Assembly (NCBI RefSeq): GCF_003952425.1
Contig: NZ_CP034449.1
Span: forward strand, 1,612,001 to 1,676,000
Direction: 5' to 3'
Length of the DNA: 64,000 nucleotides
Source of the DNA: Mesorhizobium sp. M2A.F.Ca.ET.046.03.2.1
GTDB lineage: Bacteria; Pseudomonadota; Alphaproteobacteria; Rhizobiales; Rhizobiaceae
The translations under genes and the position numbers were made by a program. Shown one piece after another: positions 16,155-25,419 of the stretch. Positions within the stretch are counted from its first letter, which is position 1. Each line of letters opens with the position of its first letter. The notes under the pieces are model-generated. The model had not been told where the DNA came from and searched no databases. It saw nothing but the letters and a program-made list of their open reading frames with translations.

Positions 16155-17888
16155 TCAACAGACCAGAAGCCGGACAAGTCCGTCTTTGTAACGTTCAACT
16201 GCGCGCGTCGACCGCATCCGCTCTTCCTCGTCAGTCGACTGCCCTGCAATCGTCCAGAGGCCAAGCTGAAACGCGAGATAGCAGGGCTCCAAATAGTCGA
16301 CCAAAGCTCTGTCGATCAATGTCGCCTGCTCGATGCAGCCCACGAGCTTCGAAAGCTCGGCGGCGGACAGGTCATGTTCGACCCTTGCCCCGGCGATGTC
16401 CCATTCTATGCCCTGGCAGCCGATAAGATCGTGCGATCGGCAATGATCGAACGCATCTGTCTTGAGCAGGCTCCCGTGCGGGCGGACCAGAAATTCCCAC
16501 GCATGCAGCCGTCCGTCGATCTCGACCCGGCGCGTCGGACCCGGTGACGGCTGGCCGGCAAACCAGCTCTGCAAGGCGTGCGCGAACCTCTCCCCCAGCG
16601 CTTCCTCGCAGTTTTGCACCGACATGCCTGCGAGCTGGTCCAGCGACGCGCCTGTCTTGTCGGTCTGCAGCTTGGCGGCGCGCCAGCCGAGGTAACGCCC
16701 AAGCCAATCGATCAGCAGATCCCTTGCCGGCCCTTCCCGGTCCAGCCTGTCGGCATCGATCCAGCGCTCGACCAGAAAACCGTGGCAGAGTCCGGCAGGC
16801 TGAGCGCCAAAGCCAGCTTCGTGGAGTACCTTGGCCGTACCAAGCTTGCGCTGTCCTGTCTCGCCAAGGCCCGCGAACTTGATCAGCCAGCGTTCGCCGC
16901 CGGCCGAAGCGATGAATTTGCGCCGCTCGAATGCCGGGAATGCAGGCGGCCAGGCGTCTGCCGGCGCAGATAGATGTTCCCGCCACGCGCCGCCGGAGAT
17001 TTCCTGAAGCTCAACATCGGCCTTGCCGAGCAGATGTCCTATCCAGTCCCGTAGCCCGGGGGCAACCGCGCCGTCAAAGACATCTTCGAAGTCCGCGACA
17101 TGGCTTTGGCACTGCGACAAGGCAGCGACGGTCTCGGCATCAGCCTGCGCGCCCGGCCCGCCGCGATGGCTCGGGAAGAGATGAATGCGCTCCTGGTCGA
17201 TGCCCTGCCGGCGCAGCCAGACAATGACGGCATAAAGGGAGCTGCCGGAGAGGCCCGGGCCTTCATCGACGATGGCAAATTCGGCTCGCGGTCTGTCGCG
17301 CCAAGAGCCCAGAAGTTCTGGCGCCGCGCTCATGTGCCGGCTAAACGGATGGCCGATCGGCCGCACGCTGATTGGCGGCGGCGCATGCAGGGCGGCGGCG
17401 ACCATCGCCGCGAGGCCGAGCCCGATGCTGCGGATGCCGATGACGCAGGTGTTTGCGTCGAGACCGGACCGCAGCGCCGCAAGCAGATAGGTTTCCGGAT
17501 AGAGGGCGTACAGCGCATAGCCTTCGGCCGGCCCGGTGGTTATTTTGCTGCCGCAGTCGATGGCGGCGAGCTTCGCCAGCAGCGACGCATCGAGCGATCC
17601 TTTTCGGGCAAATCCCTGCTGCCAGGACCGCAGCACTTCCCGCGACAGCTCGACGAGGATTTCAGAACCCAGCTTCTGCCTCGCCGAACTGCCGTCGGCA
17701 CCTCTGGTGTCGAATTCCGCGTCGGCAAGGCCCTGGAAGAGTTCCGAGGCGGTAACGAAAAGATCGACCAGAGCAGCGTGACGTTCGATGCCGGCAGGCA
17801 GATCGCCAATCGCTTCAGCCTCGGCCAGGACAGCTTCCCTGAGCTGCTCTGCGCTATGCGTTCGCTTGTGGTCGCCGAAGACGATCAT
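16155..17888 (-). CDS. Phosphoribosyltransferase-like and kinase-like fusion protein
   Basis: A 577-residue protein encoded against the direction of the cluster. Residues about 110-290 look like a PRTase fold: a hydrophobic strand [20 protein letters not shown] and a PRPP-loop-like segment [14 protein letters not shown] near residue 205. From residue 300 the protein resembles aminoglycoside/choline kinase-type phosphotransferases ([27 protein letters not shown]), with [11 protein letters not shown] near 460 and [14 protein letters not shown] near 495 in the places of the catalytic and metal-binding loops. The ATG at 17888 follows GGCAGGAGCC; the longer frame upstream is a shadow. I do not know this architecture by name. 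It is divergent from inositol-phosphate synthase, so inositol or a sugar phosphate is a reasonable substrate guess. Confidence 0.8.
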   Translation of the reverse strand: MIVFGDHKRTHSAEQLREAVLAEAEAIGDLPAGIERHAALVDLFVTASELFQGLADAEFDTRGADGSSARQKLGSEILVELSREVLRSWQQGFARKGSLDASLLAKLAAIDCGSKITTGPAEGYALYALYPETYLLAALRSGLDANTCVIGIRSIGLGLAAMVAAALHAPPPISVRPIGHPFSRHMSAAPELLGSWRDRPRAEFAIVDEGPGLSGSSLYAVIVWLRRQGIDQERIHLFPSHRGGPGAQADAETVAALSQCQSHVADFEDVFDGAVAPGLRDWIGHLLGKADVELQEISGGAWREHLSAPADAWPPAFPAFERRKFIASAGGERWLIKFAGLGETGQRKLGTAKVLHEAGFGAQPAGLCHGFLVERWIDADRLDREGPARDLLIDWLGRYLGWRAAKLQTDKTGASLDQLAGMSVQNCEEALGERFAHALQSWFAGQPSPGPTRRVEIDGRLHAWEFLVRPHGSLLKTDAFDHCRSHDLIGCQGIEWDIAGARVEHDLSAAELSKLVGCIEQATLIDRALVDYLEPCYLAFQLGLWTIAGQSTDEEERMRSTRAVERYKDGLVRLLVC

Positions 17889-17974
17889 ACGGCTCCTGCC
17901 TGCTGTCTGGTCGCCAACGCGAAGCGGCGCCTGTTTGATCCGCAATCGGGCTCGGCAATTTTTCGCGGCGCGAA

Positions 17975-17999
17975 GGAACATTCGCGGCCGCTCCCGGTT
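17975..17999 (+). promoter_or_regulatory. EcfG/RpoE2-type promoter for the inositol-phosphate synthase operon
   Basis: GGAAC at 17975-17979, a 17-base spacer and GTT at 17997-17999, upstream of the GTG at 18043. It is the same extended form GGAACATTC-N13-GTTCGG seen at 3888 and 4743. I see no matching element for the divergent gene at 17888. Confidence 0.72.
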
Positions 18000-18042
18000 C
18001 GGCGCCGAGGAACTTACCTCCAACCAAAGAGGCCGTGGTTTC

Positions 18043-19146
18043 GTGACATCGAAGAAGGTTCGTATCGGCATCGTCGGCGTAGGCAATTGCGCATCATCGC
18101 TTGTGCAAGGTCTCTCCTACTATCGCCACGCCAACGGCAACGAGCCGATCCCCGGACTGATGCATGCCGATCTCGGCGGCTACCATGTTGACGATATCGA
18201 GGTGGTCTGCGCCTTCGATGTTGCGGAAAACAAGGTTGGGCGCGATGTGGCGGAAGCGATCTACACCGCGCCCAACAACACTTTCCGTTTCGCCGACGTT
18301 GCACCGACTGGGGTCCGCGTGGATCGCGGCCCGACGCTCGACGGCATCGGCAAATATCTCCGGGACCAGATTCCGGAGTCTGGCGAGCCGGTTGCCGACG
18401 TGATCGCTCGACTCCGGGAGAGCGGGGCCGAGATTCTGATATGCTATCTTCCGGTGGGCTCCGAAGCGGCCGCCCATTTCTACGCGGAATGCGCGCTCGA
18501 TGCAGGCTGCGCCTTCGTCAATTGCATCCCTGTCTTCATCGCTTCGCGGCCGGAATGGCGCCAACGCTTCGAGGAGCGCGGCCTTCCCCTGGTCGGCGAC
18601 GACATCAAGAGCCAGGTCGGCGCAACCATCGTGCACCGGCTGCTCGCCAATCTGTTCCGCGAGCGCGGCGTGCGCATCGATCGCACCTACCAGCTCAACT
18701 TCGGCGGCAACACCGACTTCCTCAACATGCTCGAGCGCGAGCGGCTGGAATCGAAGAAGATCTCGAAGACGCAGTCCGTCACCAGCCAGATCGACGTCCC
18801 GCTCGAGGCCGGGAACATCCATGTCGGACCCAGCGACCATGTCCCGTGGCTGACCGACCGCAAATGGGCCTATATCCGCGTCGAAGGCACCACCTTCGGC
18901 GGCGTGCCGCTCAATGCCGAACTCAAGCTGGAGGTTTGGGATTCGCCCAATTCGGCAGGCGTCGTCATCGACGCCGTCCGCTGCGCGAAGCTTGCCCTCG
19001 ACCGCGGTATTGCCGGCGCGCTCACAGGCCCCAGCAGCTACTTCATGAAGTCGCCGCCGGAGCAGTTCACCGACGCAGAGGCGCGCCTGCGCACGCTCGC
19101 CTTCATCGCCGGCAATGACGAGCCGATGCTGGACGCCGCCGAATGA
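18043..19146 (+). CDS. myo-Inositol-1-phosphate synthase
   Basis: A 367-residue protein of the short prokaryotic inositol-3-phosphate synthase type, which isomerises glucose 6-phosphate to inositol phosphate with bound NAD. Seen in the sequence are the Rossmann motif [12 protein letters not shown], then [16 protein letters not shown], the [15 protein letters not shown] block, the substrate loop [12 protein letters not shown] and the Lys-rich [15 protein letters not shown] at 18043 directly precedes the first strand; no ATG is available. It leads an operon with a histidine phosphatase overlapping by 4 bases. De novo inositol synthesis is unusual in rhizobia, which mostly catabolise inositol, so a dedicated biosynthetic use such as an inositol-linked glycan is likely. 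Confidence 0.92.
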   Translation: MTSKKVRIGIVGVGNCASSLVQGLSYYRHANGNEPIPGLMHADLGGYHVDDIEVVCAFDVAENKVGRDVAEAIYTAPNNTFRFADVAPTGVRVDRGPTLDGIGKYLRDQIPESGEPVADVIARLRESGAEILICYLPVGSEAAAHFYAECALDAGCAFVNCIPVFIASRPEWRQRFEERGLPLVGDDIKSQVGATIVHRLLANLFRERGVRIDRTYQLNFGGNTDFLNMLERERLESKKISKTQSVTSQIDVPLEAGNIHVGPSDHVPWLTDRKWAYIRVEGTTFGGVPLNAELKLEVWDSPNSAGVVIDAVRCAKLALDRGIAGALTGPSSYFMKSPPEQFTDAEARLRTLAFIAGNDEPMLDAAE

Positions 19147-19739
19147 CCACCACCTTCTTTCTCATCCGCCACGCGGCGCATGATCATGTCGGCTCGTACC
19201 TGGCCGGGCGGCTCGAGGGCGTTCGCCTGGGCGAAGCCGGCCAGGCGCAGGCGTTGCATCTGGCTCGCCGCATGGCACGCGAACCGCTCGCCGCGATCTT
19301 GAGCAGTCCGCGCGAGCGCACGCTGGAAACAGCGAAGCCGATCGCCATCGCTTGCGAGATTGAGAAGATCGCGATCTGCAAGGAACTCGACGAGATCGAC
19401 TTCGGCGAATGGTCCGGCAAGACCTTCGAGGAACTCAACGGTGACGCAAGCTGGCGGCTTTGGAACGACCAGCGCCAGAGCGCCCGCACGCCGAGCGGCG
19501 AGACCATGCTGGACGTGCAGCACAGGATGATCGGCCTGATGGACGCGCTGCGCGAGAATGGACAGGGTCAGTGCATCGCGCTTGTCAGCCATGCCGATGT
19601 CATCAAGGCGGCTGTCTGCGCGATCCTCGGCCTCCCGCTCGGCGATTGCTTCCGCTTCGACATCGCGCCGGCCTCCATCACAACGGTCGTCCACGGCGAC
19701 TGGGGGTCGAAGCTGGTCCGTTTGAATGAAATCGCCTGA
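19143..19739 (+). CDS. Histidine phosphatase family protein
   Basis: A 198-residue member of the phosphoglycerate mutase-like superfamily. The catalytic RHA motif is in [10 protein letters not shown], with the second Arg in [11 protein letters not shown], an Asp/Glu-bearing [10 protein letters not shown] and the second His in [11 protein letters not shown]. It removes phosphate from a small substrate. Being coupled (ATGA overlap) to inositol-phosphate synthase, it is a good candidate for the inositol monophosphate phosphatase step or for a sugar phosphatase in the pathway; that is inference. Confidence 0.88.
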   Translation: MTTTFFLIRHAAHDHVGSYLAGRLEGVRLGEAGQAQALHLARRMAREPLAAILSSPRERTLETAKPIAIACEIEKIAICKELDEIDFGEWSGKTFEELNGDASWRLWNDQRQSARTPSGETMLDVQHRMIGLMDALRENGQGQCIALVSHADVIKAAVCAILGLPLGDCFRFDIAPASITTVVHGDWGSKLVRLNEIA

Positions 19740-19754
19740 CGGGAGCGGCAACCG

Positions 19755-20855
19755 ATGCGCATGGTCATTTTCGGCCTCACCGTCACATCCTCGTGGGGCA
19801 ACGGACACGCCACGCTCTGGCGCGGACTGATCGGCGCTCTGGCGCCGCTTGGCTGGTCGATCAGCTTCTTCGAGCGCGATACGCCCTACTATGCCGGCGC
19901 CAGGGACATCGACCGGCTCAAGGGCGGGAATATCGTTCTCTACGCAGACTGGGAGGACATCCGCCAGGAGGCCGAGGCTGCGATACGGGAAGCCGACGTC
20001 GTCATCGTCACCTCCTATTGTCCCGATGCCGTCGAGGCCTCGCGGATCGCGAATGACAGCTGCCGCGGCCTGAAGGTCTTTTACGATCTCGATACACCGG
20101 TGACGCTGGCGAGCATCGAGCGAGGTGATTACCCGGCCTATTTCGAGCCGAAGGGGTTGCGCGATTTCGATCTGGTCCTGAGCTATACCGGAGGGCCGGC
20201 GATCGACACACTGAAGAGCATTCTTGGCGCCCGTCATGTCCTGCCGCTCTACGGCCATGTCGATCCTGACCGGCACCGGCCGGCGCAGCCAAGGCCCGAG
20301 TTCGCATGCGACCTGTCCTATCTCGGCACCTATGCCGCGGACCGGCAGGCGGCCGTGGAAAGGCTGCTCGTCGCTCCAGCGGCCCGACTGCCGAACCGCC
20401 GTTTCGTCATAGGCGGGGCGCAGTACCCGCAGGACTTCCCCTGGAGCAGCAACATCTATTTCGTCAGGCACCTGCCCCCCGCCGACCACCCGGCCTTCTT
20501 TTCCTCCTCGCGCCTGACGCTCAACGTCACCCGCGAAGCGATGGCGCGACAGGGCTGGTGCCCGTCAGGCCGTCTGTTCGAGGCGGCTGCGTGCGGCGCC
20601 GCGATCATCTCCGACGACTGGGCCGGCCTCGACAGTTTCTTCACGCCCGGCAGCGAGATTCTGTTGGCGCACAGCACCGGCGACGTCGTTGCCGCGCTTG
20701 GCCTGTCCGACAATGAGATCGCAACGCTCGGCCGCCGCGCCCGGGAGCGTGTCCTCGACGAGCATACCTCAGCGCATCGCGCCGCCGAACTCGACCGCAT
20801 CCTGAACGACGCTTTTGCATCCACGTCGAGGGGCACAATGGAGGAAGCTGTCTGA
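19755..20855 (+). CDS. CgeB-like glycosyltransferase (paralogue 4 of 4)
   Basis: A 366-residue protein starting MRMVIFGLTVTSSWGNGHAT, with FYDLDTPVTLASI in the middle and the donor block GRLFEAAACGAAIISDDWAG. It is closest to the copy at 13704 (same WGNGHAT loop, same DLSYLGTYAADRQ-type block), indicating a gene duplication. It starts 15 bp after the phosphatase gene and shares a single base with the nucleotidyltransferase gene. Two near-identical acceptor loops suggest that the two enzymes add sugars at similar positions of the same glycan. Confidence 0.87.
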   Translation: MRMVIFGLTVTSSWGNGHATLWRGLIGALAPLGWSISFFERDTPYYAGARDIDRLKGGNIVLYADWEDIRQEAEAAIREADVVIVTSYCPDAVEASRIANDSCRGLKVFYDLDTPVTLASIERGDYPAYFEPKGLRDFDLVLSYTGGPAIDTLKSILGARHVLPLYGHVDPDRHRPAQPRPEFACDLSYLGTYAADRQAAVERLLVAPAARLPNRRFVIGGAQYPQDFPWSSNIYFVRHLPPADHPAFFSSSRLTLNVTREAMARQGWCPSGRLFEAAACGAAIISDDWAGLDSFFTPGSEILLAHSTGDVVAALGLSDNEIATLGRRARERVLDEHTSAHRAAELDRILNDAFASTSRGTMEEAV

Positions 20856-21658
20856 TGTTTGGCATCGTGCCTGCCGCCGGTCGTGGCAGCCGCATTCAGC
20901 CGCTGGGTTTCTCCAAGGAGCTGCTGCCGGTCGGCAGCCGCCTGGACGGCCAGACCGAACGCCCTTGCGCGGTGAGCGAATATCTGGTGCGGCGCATGGT
21001 GCGCAACGGCGTCGACCGCATCTGCTTCATCATCGGTTCCGGCAAGTCGGACATCCTCGAATATTACGCCGCCGGCTATGGCGACGCCGCGGCGATCTTC
21101 GTGGCGCAGCCGTCTCCGATCGGACTCTGCGACGCGATCTTCCGCGCCGCGCCGCTCGTGACGCCGGACGAAACGGTCCTGATCGGCCTGCCGGACACGA
21201 TCTGGTTCCCTGAAGACGGCTTCTGCCGTCTGGCCGACGACCGGCTGTCCTTCCTGATGTTTCCGGTCGATCGCCCGGAACTGTTCGACGCCGTCGTCCT
21301 CGACGAGAACGGGCGGGTCGAGCAGATCCAGGTCAAGCAAGCTGACGCCGCGACAAACTGGGTCTGGGGCGCCTTCAAGATGCCGGGCCGTATCTTTCAT
21401 CAACTGGCGGCCCTGTGGCGCCAGCGCGACGGCGTCGACGAGTATTTCGGCACGCTGGTCAACGCTTATCTCGCAGGCGGAGGCGAAGCTTACGGCGTCA
21501 AGGCGGGGACGGCCTATGTCGATGTCGGTACCTTCAACGGCTATCGCACGGCGCTCAGGCTGCTCGAAAGCAACGACGCCATCGATGACGGGACCCTGCC
21601 GACATTCGCATCGCAGGACTGTCCGGCAGTGCCAACCGTTCCAGGCGAAGGAGCTTAG
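20855..21658 (+). CDS. Sugar-1-phosphate nucleotidyltransferase
   Basis: A 267-residue protein with the NTP-transferase signature PAAGRGSRIQPLGFSKELLP at the N-terminus, a central metal-binding LIGLPDTIWFP and the late TAYVDVGTFNGYRTALRLL. It joins a sugar 1-phosphate to a nucleoside triphosphate and so provides an activated donor for the cluster. The sugar is unknown; the RIQPLGFSKEL variant of the loop is closer to glucose-1-phosphate thymidylyl- or cytidylyl-transferases than to GalU. A cytidylyl specificity would suit the CDP-paratose-like epimerase at 8036. Confidence 0.86.
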   Translation: MFGIVPAAGRGSRIQPLGFSKELLPVGSRLDGQTERPCAVSEYLVRRMVRNGVDRICFIIGSGKSDILEYYAAGYGDAAAIFVAQPSPIGLCDAIFRAAPLVTPDETVLIGLPDTIWFPEDGFCRLADDRLSFLMFPVDRPELFDAVVLDENGRVEQIQVKQADAATNWVWGAFKMPGRIFHQLAALWRQRDGVDEYFGTLVNAYLAGGGEAYGVKAGTAYVDVGTFNGYRTALRLLESNDAIDDGTLPTFASQDCPAVPTVPGEGA

Positions 21659-21660
21659 CC

Positions 21661-22422
21661 ATGCTGCATTCCAGCACGGAAATACGCCGCCGCATCGACG
21701 CATTGGGGCCGTGGTTCCACAATATGGAGCTCGCGGGCGTGGAGACTGCTCCCGATCATTTCCTCGGCAACTATCCGCTGATCAAATGGCGCAAATTCGC
21801 GGATGCCATTCCGACAGATCTTTCGGGCAAGTCGGTGCTCGATATCGGCTGCAATGCCGGCTTTTACTCGATCGAAATGAAGAAACGTGGCGCCGATCGC
21901 GTGCTGGGAATCGACTTCGACCAAGCCTATCTCGCCCAGGCGCGTTTCGCCGCCGAGATCGCCGACTGCGAGATCGAGTTCCGGGAACTGTCGGTCTACG
22001 ACGTCGCCTCGCTCGGCGAGCGCTTCGACATCGTGCTGTTCATGGGCGTGCTTTACCACCTGCGCCACCCGTTGCTGGCGCTCGACCTGATCCGCGGCCA
22101 TGTCGCGAGCGACCTGATGATCTTCCAGTCGATGCAGCGGGGCAGCAACGAAGTCCTGCCGCTTGAGCAGAACTACCATTTCTGGACACGCGACCTCTTC
22201 GATCAGCCCGAGTTTCCGAAGCTGCACTTCATCGAGCATCGCTATGCGGACGACCCGACCAACTGGTGGATTCCAAACCGCGCCTGCACCGAAGCGATGC
22301 TGCGCAGCGCCGGGTTCGAGATCCTGCTCCACCCGGAAGACGAGGTCTATTTCTGCCGCGCGTCCGGCGAACCGGCCGGCAGCGCCGCCGTCTATCCTTC
22401 GAAAGGAGAGACCCATGATTGA
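21661..22422 (+). CDS. SAM-dependent methyltransferase, CmoB-like
   Basis: A 253-residue class I methyltransferase. Motif I is in VLDIGCNAGFYSIEM, the acidic residue of motif II in LGIDFDQAYL and motif IV in FMGVLYHLRHPLLAL. The N-terminal WFHNMELAGVET and the C-terminal block resemble the CmoB group that modifies tRNA wobble uridine, but family members also occur in polysaccharide loci (I recall a TIGR04290 model). Here, 2 bp after a nucleotidyltransferase gene and overlapping a glycosidase-like gene, sugar or lipid methylation is much more likely. Confidence 0.86.
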   Translation: MLHSSTEIRRRIDALGPWFHNMELAGVETAPDHFLGNYPLIKWRKFADAIPTDLSGKSVLDIGCNAGFYSIEMKKRGADRVLGIDFDQAYLAQARFAAEIADCEIEFRELSVYDVASLGERFDIVLFMGVLYHLRHPLLALDLIRGHVASDLMIFQSMQRGSNEVLPLEQNYHFWTRDLFDQPEFPKLHFIEHRYADDPTNWWIPNRACTEAMLRSAGFEILLHPEDEVYFCRASGEPAGSAAVYPSKGETHD

Positions 22423-23350
22423 AGCCGCCATGATCTGGAACGAGCCCAACAACAAATCGCACTGGGACCCTGAGCTCGACCCCGACTGGAGCCGTTTTGC
22501 CACAATGGCGACCCTGGCGGCCGATGCCATCGGCCGGGAAAATCCTGCCATCACAAAGGTGCTGGGCGGCATTTCGCCGATCGATGCCGGGTTCATGACA
22601 CGCATGAAGGAGTTCGGCGTGCTCGACCATGTCGACGCGGTCGCCGTGCATGGCTTCCCGCTCGACTGGAACCTCTGGCAAATCCACGAGTGGCCGCACA
22701 AGCTCGGAGAGATCGCGACGGTCGCCGACATTCCGGTTTGGGTCAGCGAGGTCGGTGTGTCGACCTTTGGCGCCGAGGAGGTGCAAGTCTGGGGCTTGCG
22801 CCGGACAGCGGAGCTTTTGCTCGGACTTGCGCCGCGCGTTCAGTGGTACAGCCTCTACGATCTGCCGCGCTCCTGGGAAGCGACGACGCGCCATCGGGAG
22901 GCGGAAGGTTCGTCCTATTACAGGCACTTCTACATGGGCCTGCTTCGCGAGGACGGCACGCCCAAGCCGGCGCTCGAGGAATTCGTGCGCCACACTCCGC
23001 AAATGGGCCTGGTGCAGTGGTTCCACTATGAGGATCACCGGTTGGACGACGCTGTTGCCTGGATGGAACGTCTGGGTGTCACCCACCTGCGCACCGGCCT
23101 GTCTTGGGCCGACAGTTTTCGGCCGAATGCGCTGGACTGGTTCGACCGCCAGATGGAAGCGCTGGCCGACTTCAACGTCACCGTCACCTTCTGCTTCACG
23201 CCGGAACATCGGGGCCTGCAGCCTCACCACACCAGCCCACCCCAGATCCCCGAGGAATTCGCCGAGTTCTGCGCGGAGATGATCCGCCGCTATGCTCCCG
23301 CGATCGGCGACGAGATGGCGCCGACGCAGCGCGTGTCGGCGGCTTGGTGA
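22415..23350 (+). CDS. Glycoside hydrolase-like TIM-barrel protein (beta-xylosidase-like)
   Basis: A 311-residue protein with clan A hydrolase features: the acid/base Glu in MIWNEPNNKSHW near residue 10 and a candidate nucleophile Glu in PVWVSEVGVSTFG. It has no signal peptide or membrane segment, so it appears cytoplasmic. ATG 22415 lies after GAAAGGAGAG and overlaps the methyltransferase gene by 8 bases; the frame upstream is a shadow. A hydrolase inside a synthesis operon may trim or transglycosylate the product, or may have lost hydrolysis. About 60 residues of an ordinary barrel seem to be missing from the N-terminus. Confidence 0.78.
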   Translation: MIEAAMIWNEPNNKSHWDPELDPDWSRFATMATLAADAIGRENPAITKVLGGISPIDAGFMTRMKEFGVLDHVDAVAVHGFPLDWNLWQIHEWPHKLGEIATVADIPVWVSEVGVSTFGAEEVQVWGLRRTAELLLGLAPRVQWYSLYDLPRSWEATTRHREAEGSSYYRHFYMGLLREDGTPKPALEEFVRHTPQMGLVQWFHYEDHRLDDAVAWMERLGVTHLRTGLSWADSFRPNALDWFDRQMEALADFNVTVTFCFTPEHRGLQPHHTSPPQIPEEFAEFCAEMIRRYAPAIGDEMAPTQRVSAAW

Positions 23351-23365
23351 GGCCCCAGATCAACG

Positions 23366-24427
23366 ATGACACTGACTGTCCTCAACGTCGCCTACCCTCT
23401 CGCGCCCGTCGGGCCGGATGCGGTCGGCGGGGCCGAGCAGGTGCTGTCGGCGCTGGATCGGGCGCTGGTTGAAAAAGGCCACCGTTCGGTTGTCGTCGCC
23501 TGCCACGGCTCAAGCACGGCCGGCGTCCTGGTGGAAACACCAGCCGAGGCGGGAGTGCTCGATGAGGCGGCGAAGGACCGAGCTCATCAGGCGCATCGCG
23601 ATGCGATCGCGACCGCCCGGGCGCGCTGGCCGATCGACGTCGTTCACCTCCACGGGATCGATTTCGATGCCTATCTGCCTGACGACGGTCCCACCCTGGT
23701 GACATTGCACCTGCCACTCGGCTGGTACCCGCCCGAGGTGCTGGCGCCGTCACGCGAGGACTTGTGGCTGCATGCGGTCTCGCCGGCGCAGCACAGGACG
23801 GCGCCGGCAGGATCGAGACTTGCACGGCCTATCCCGAACGGCGTCGATGTCCATGCGCTGAACGAGCTTCGGTCGCGGCGCAATTTCGCGCTGGTGCTCA
23901 GCCGCATCTGTCCCGAAAAGGGCATCCATCTCGCGATAGAGGCAGCCAAGCGCGCTGGCATGCCTCTGGCGATCGCCGGTCAGGTCTATCCCTACGAAAC
24001 CCATCTGCGCTATTTCGCCGACGAGGTCCGCCCTCGGCTCGATCGCCAGCGGCGTTTCCTCGGGCCACTCGGCTTCTGCGCCAAGCGGCGGCTGCTCAAC
24101 ACCGCACGCTGCCTGGTCATTCCCAGCCTTGCTCCCGAAACAAGCTCGCTTGTCGCGATGGAGGCGCTCGCCTGCGGCACACCGGTCGTCGCGTTCCCGA
24201 ACGGCGCCCTTCCCGATGTCGTCCAGCACGGCAGGACCGGGTTCCTGGTCAATGACGTCGAGGAGACGGCGAAGGCCATTATCGCTTCCGGAGCCCTGGA
24301 CCACGAGGCATGCCGTGCGGAGGCGCGTCGCCGCTTCTCGCTTGAGCGCATGACCGCATCCTACATGGATGCCTACGAAGCGCTGGCGAAGCTTGGCACC
24401 CGTCGCGCCTTGCTGGGAACCGGCTGA
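23366..24427 (+). CDS. Glycosyltransferase family 4 protein
   Basis: A 353-residue GT-B enzyme. The N-terminal acceptor domain has APVGPDAVGGAEQVLSALD, and the linker PIPNGVDVHAL precedes the donor domain, which contains FALVLSRICPEKGIHLAIEA and the E-x7-E region PETSSLVAMEALACGTPVVA. It transfers a sugar with retention from a nucleotide sugar. It follows the glycosidase-like gene by 15 bp and overlaps the next gene by one base. Confidence 0.88.
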   Translation: MTLTVLNVAYPLAPVGPDAVGGAEQVLSALDRALVEKGHRSVVVACHGSSTAGVLVETPAEAGVLDEAAKDRAHQAHRDAIATARARWPIDVVHLHGIDFDAYLPDDGPTLVTLHLPLGWYPPEVLAPSREDLWLHAVSPAQHRTAPAGSRLARPIPNGVDVHALNELRSRRNFALVLSRICPEKGIHLAIEAAKRAGMPLAIAGQVYPYETHLRYFADEVRPRLDRQRRFLGPLGFCAKRRLLNTARCLVIPSLAPETSSLVAMEALACGTPVVAFPNGALPDVVQHGRTGFLVNDVEETAKAIIASGALDHEACRAEARRRFSLERMTASYMDAYEALAKLGTRRALLGTG

Positions 24428-25419
24428 TGGGCGGTCTGCGCACCGAGATCATTCGTGACGCGAGAGCATTCGAGGACCTGGAGCCGCATTGGTGGCGGCT
24501 CTGGCGGCGGAGCATCTCGGCCACGCCGTTCCAGTCTCCTGCCTGGCTCATTCCGTGGTGGCGGACATTCGCGCCCGGCGACCTTGCGGCCATTGCAGTG
24601 TGGAGTGGAGACGCCCTCGCCGGCCTGGCGCCGCTCTATGTCGAAAGGCATGATCGCGGTCAGCGCCTGCTGCCCATCGGCATTTCTCTAAGCGACTACC
24701 TCGACATCTTGTGCGTGCCGGAACTGGAAGCGAAGGCTGGCGCCGCCATTGCCGACGCGGTGCTCTCGCTCGAATGGTCGCAATGGATCCTGCCCGACCT
24801 CCCGGCCGATGCCGTGTCGCTGAGCCTTGAGCTGCCGAATGCGCAAGAGCGCCGGTCGATGGCGCAGGCCGCCTGTCCCGTGCTGCCGCTCGATGGCGAT
24901 CGAACCCTGGCCTATTCTGTTCCGGCGAGACGAAGACGTCAGTTGCGCCGCGCCGAGCGAGCCGCCCGGCGAAGGGGAGCCGTTGTCGTCAGGCGCGGCG
25001 AGTCCGATCCGCAGATATTTCTCGACCGGCTGATCCGGCTGCATGGCGCGCGCTGGGCCGGTCATGGCGGGGGCGTGCTGTCCGACCTGGCGGTGGAATT
25101 TCATCGCAGGGCACTGCCGCGGCTTGCCGATAACGGCCTGGCGCGATGCCTGACGATCGAGATCGGCGATGCCGTCGTCGGTGCCTATTACGGATTTCAT
25201 CACCGCGACAGGGCCTATGCCTATCTCGGCGGTTTCGATCCAGCCTATGCCGAGGAAAGCCCCGGCGCGATTCTGATCGGCCATGCCATCGCGGAAGCCG
25301 CCAACGAAGGCGCGCGCGAGTTCGATTTCCTGCGCGGCCGTGAAGGCTACAAATATGGCTGGGGCGCGAACGACCGCTGGACAGCGCAAAAGGTGTGGAT
25401 GCGGAGCGCGCCGCCGTGA
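24427..25419 (+). CDS. GNAT/FemAB-like acyltransferase
   Basis: A 330-residue protein with the double-GNAT architecture of the Acetyltransf_6 (BioF2-like) group. The N-terminal half has PFQSPAWLIPWWRTFAPGDL and LAGLAPLYVER; the C-terminal half has IEIGDAVVGAYYGFHHRDRA, YAYLGGFDP, GAILIGHAIAEA and a closing FDFLRGREGYKYGWG, all typical. Such proteins acylate sugars or amino groups in cell-envelope polysaccharides. In this operon it probably decorates the glycan. It starts directly on the last base of the glycosyltransferase stop codon. Confidence 0.85.
   Translation: MGGLRTEIIRDARAFEDLEPHWWRLWRRSISATPFQSPAWLIPWWRTFAPGDLAAIAVWSGDALAGLAPLYVERHDRGQRLLPIGISLSDYLDILCVPELEAKAGAAIADAVLSLEWSQWILPDLPADAVSLSLELPNAQERRSMAQAACPVLPLDGDRTLAYSVPARRRRQLRRAERAARRRGAVVVRRGESDPQIFLDRLIRLHGARWAGHGGGVLSDLAVEFHRRALPRLADNGLARCLTIEIGDAVVGAYYGFHHRDRAYAYLGGFDPAYAEESPGAILIGHAIAEAANEGAREFDFLRGREGYKYGWGANDRWTAQKVWMRSAPP

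Noticed and set aside
11486..20855. Spore maturation proteins, from similarity to CgeB
   Set aside because: The organism type does not sporulate; the domain is a glycosyltransferase fold and the context is glycan synthesis.
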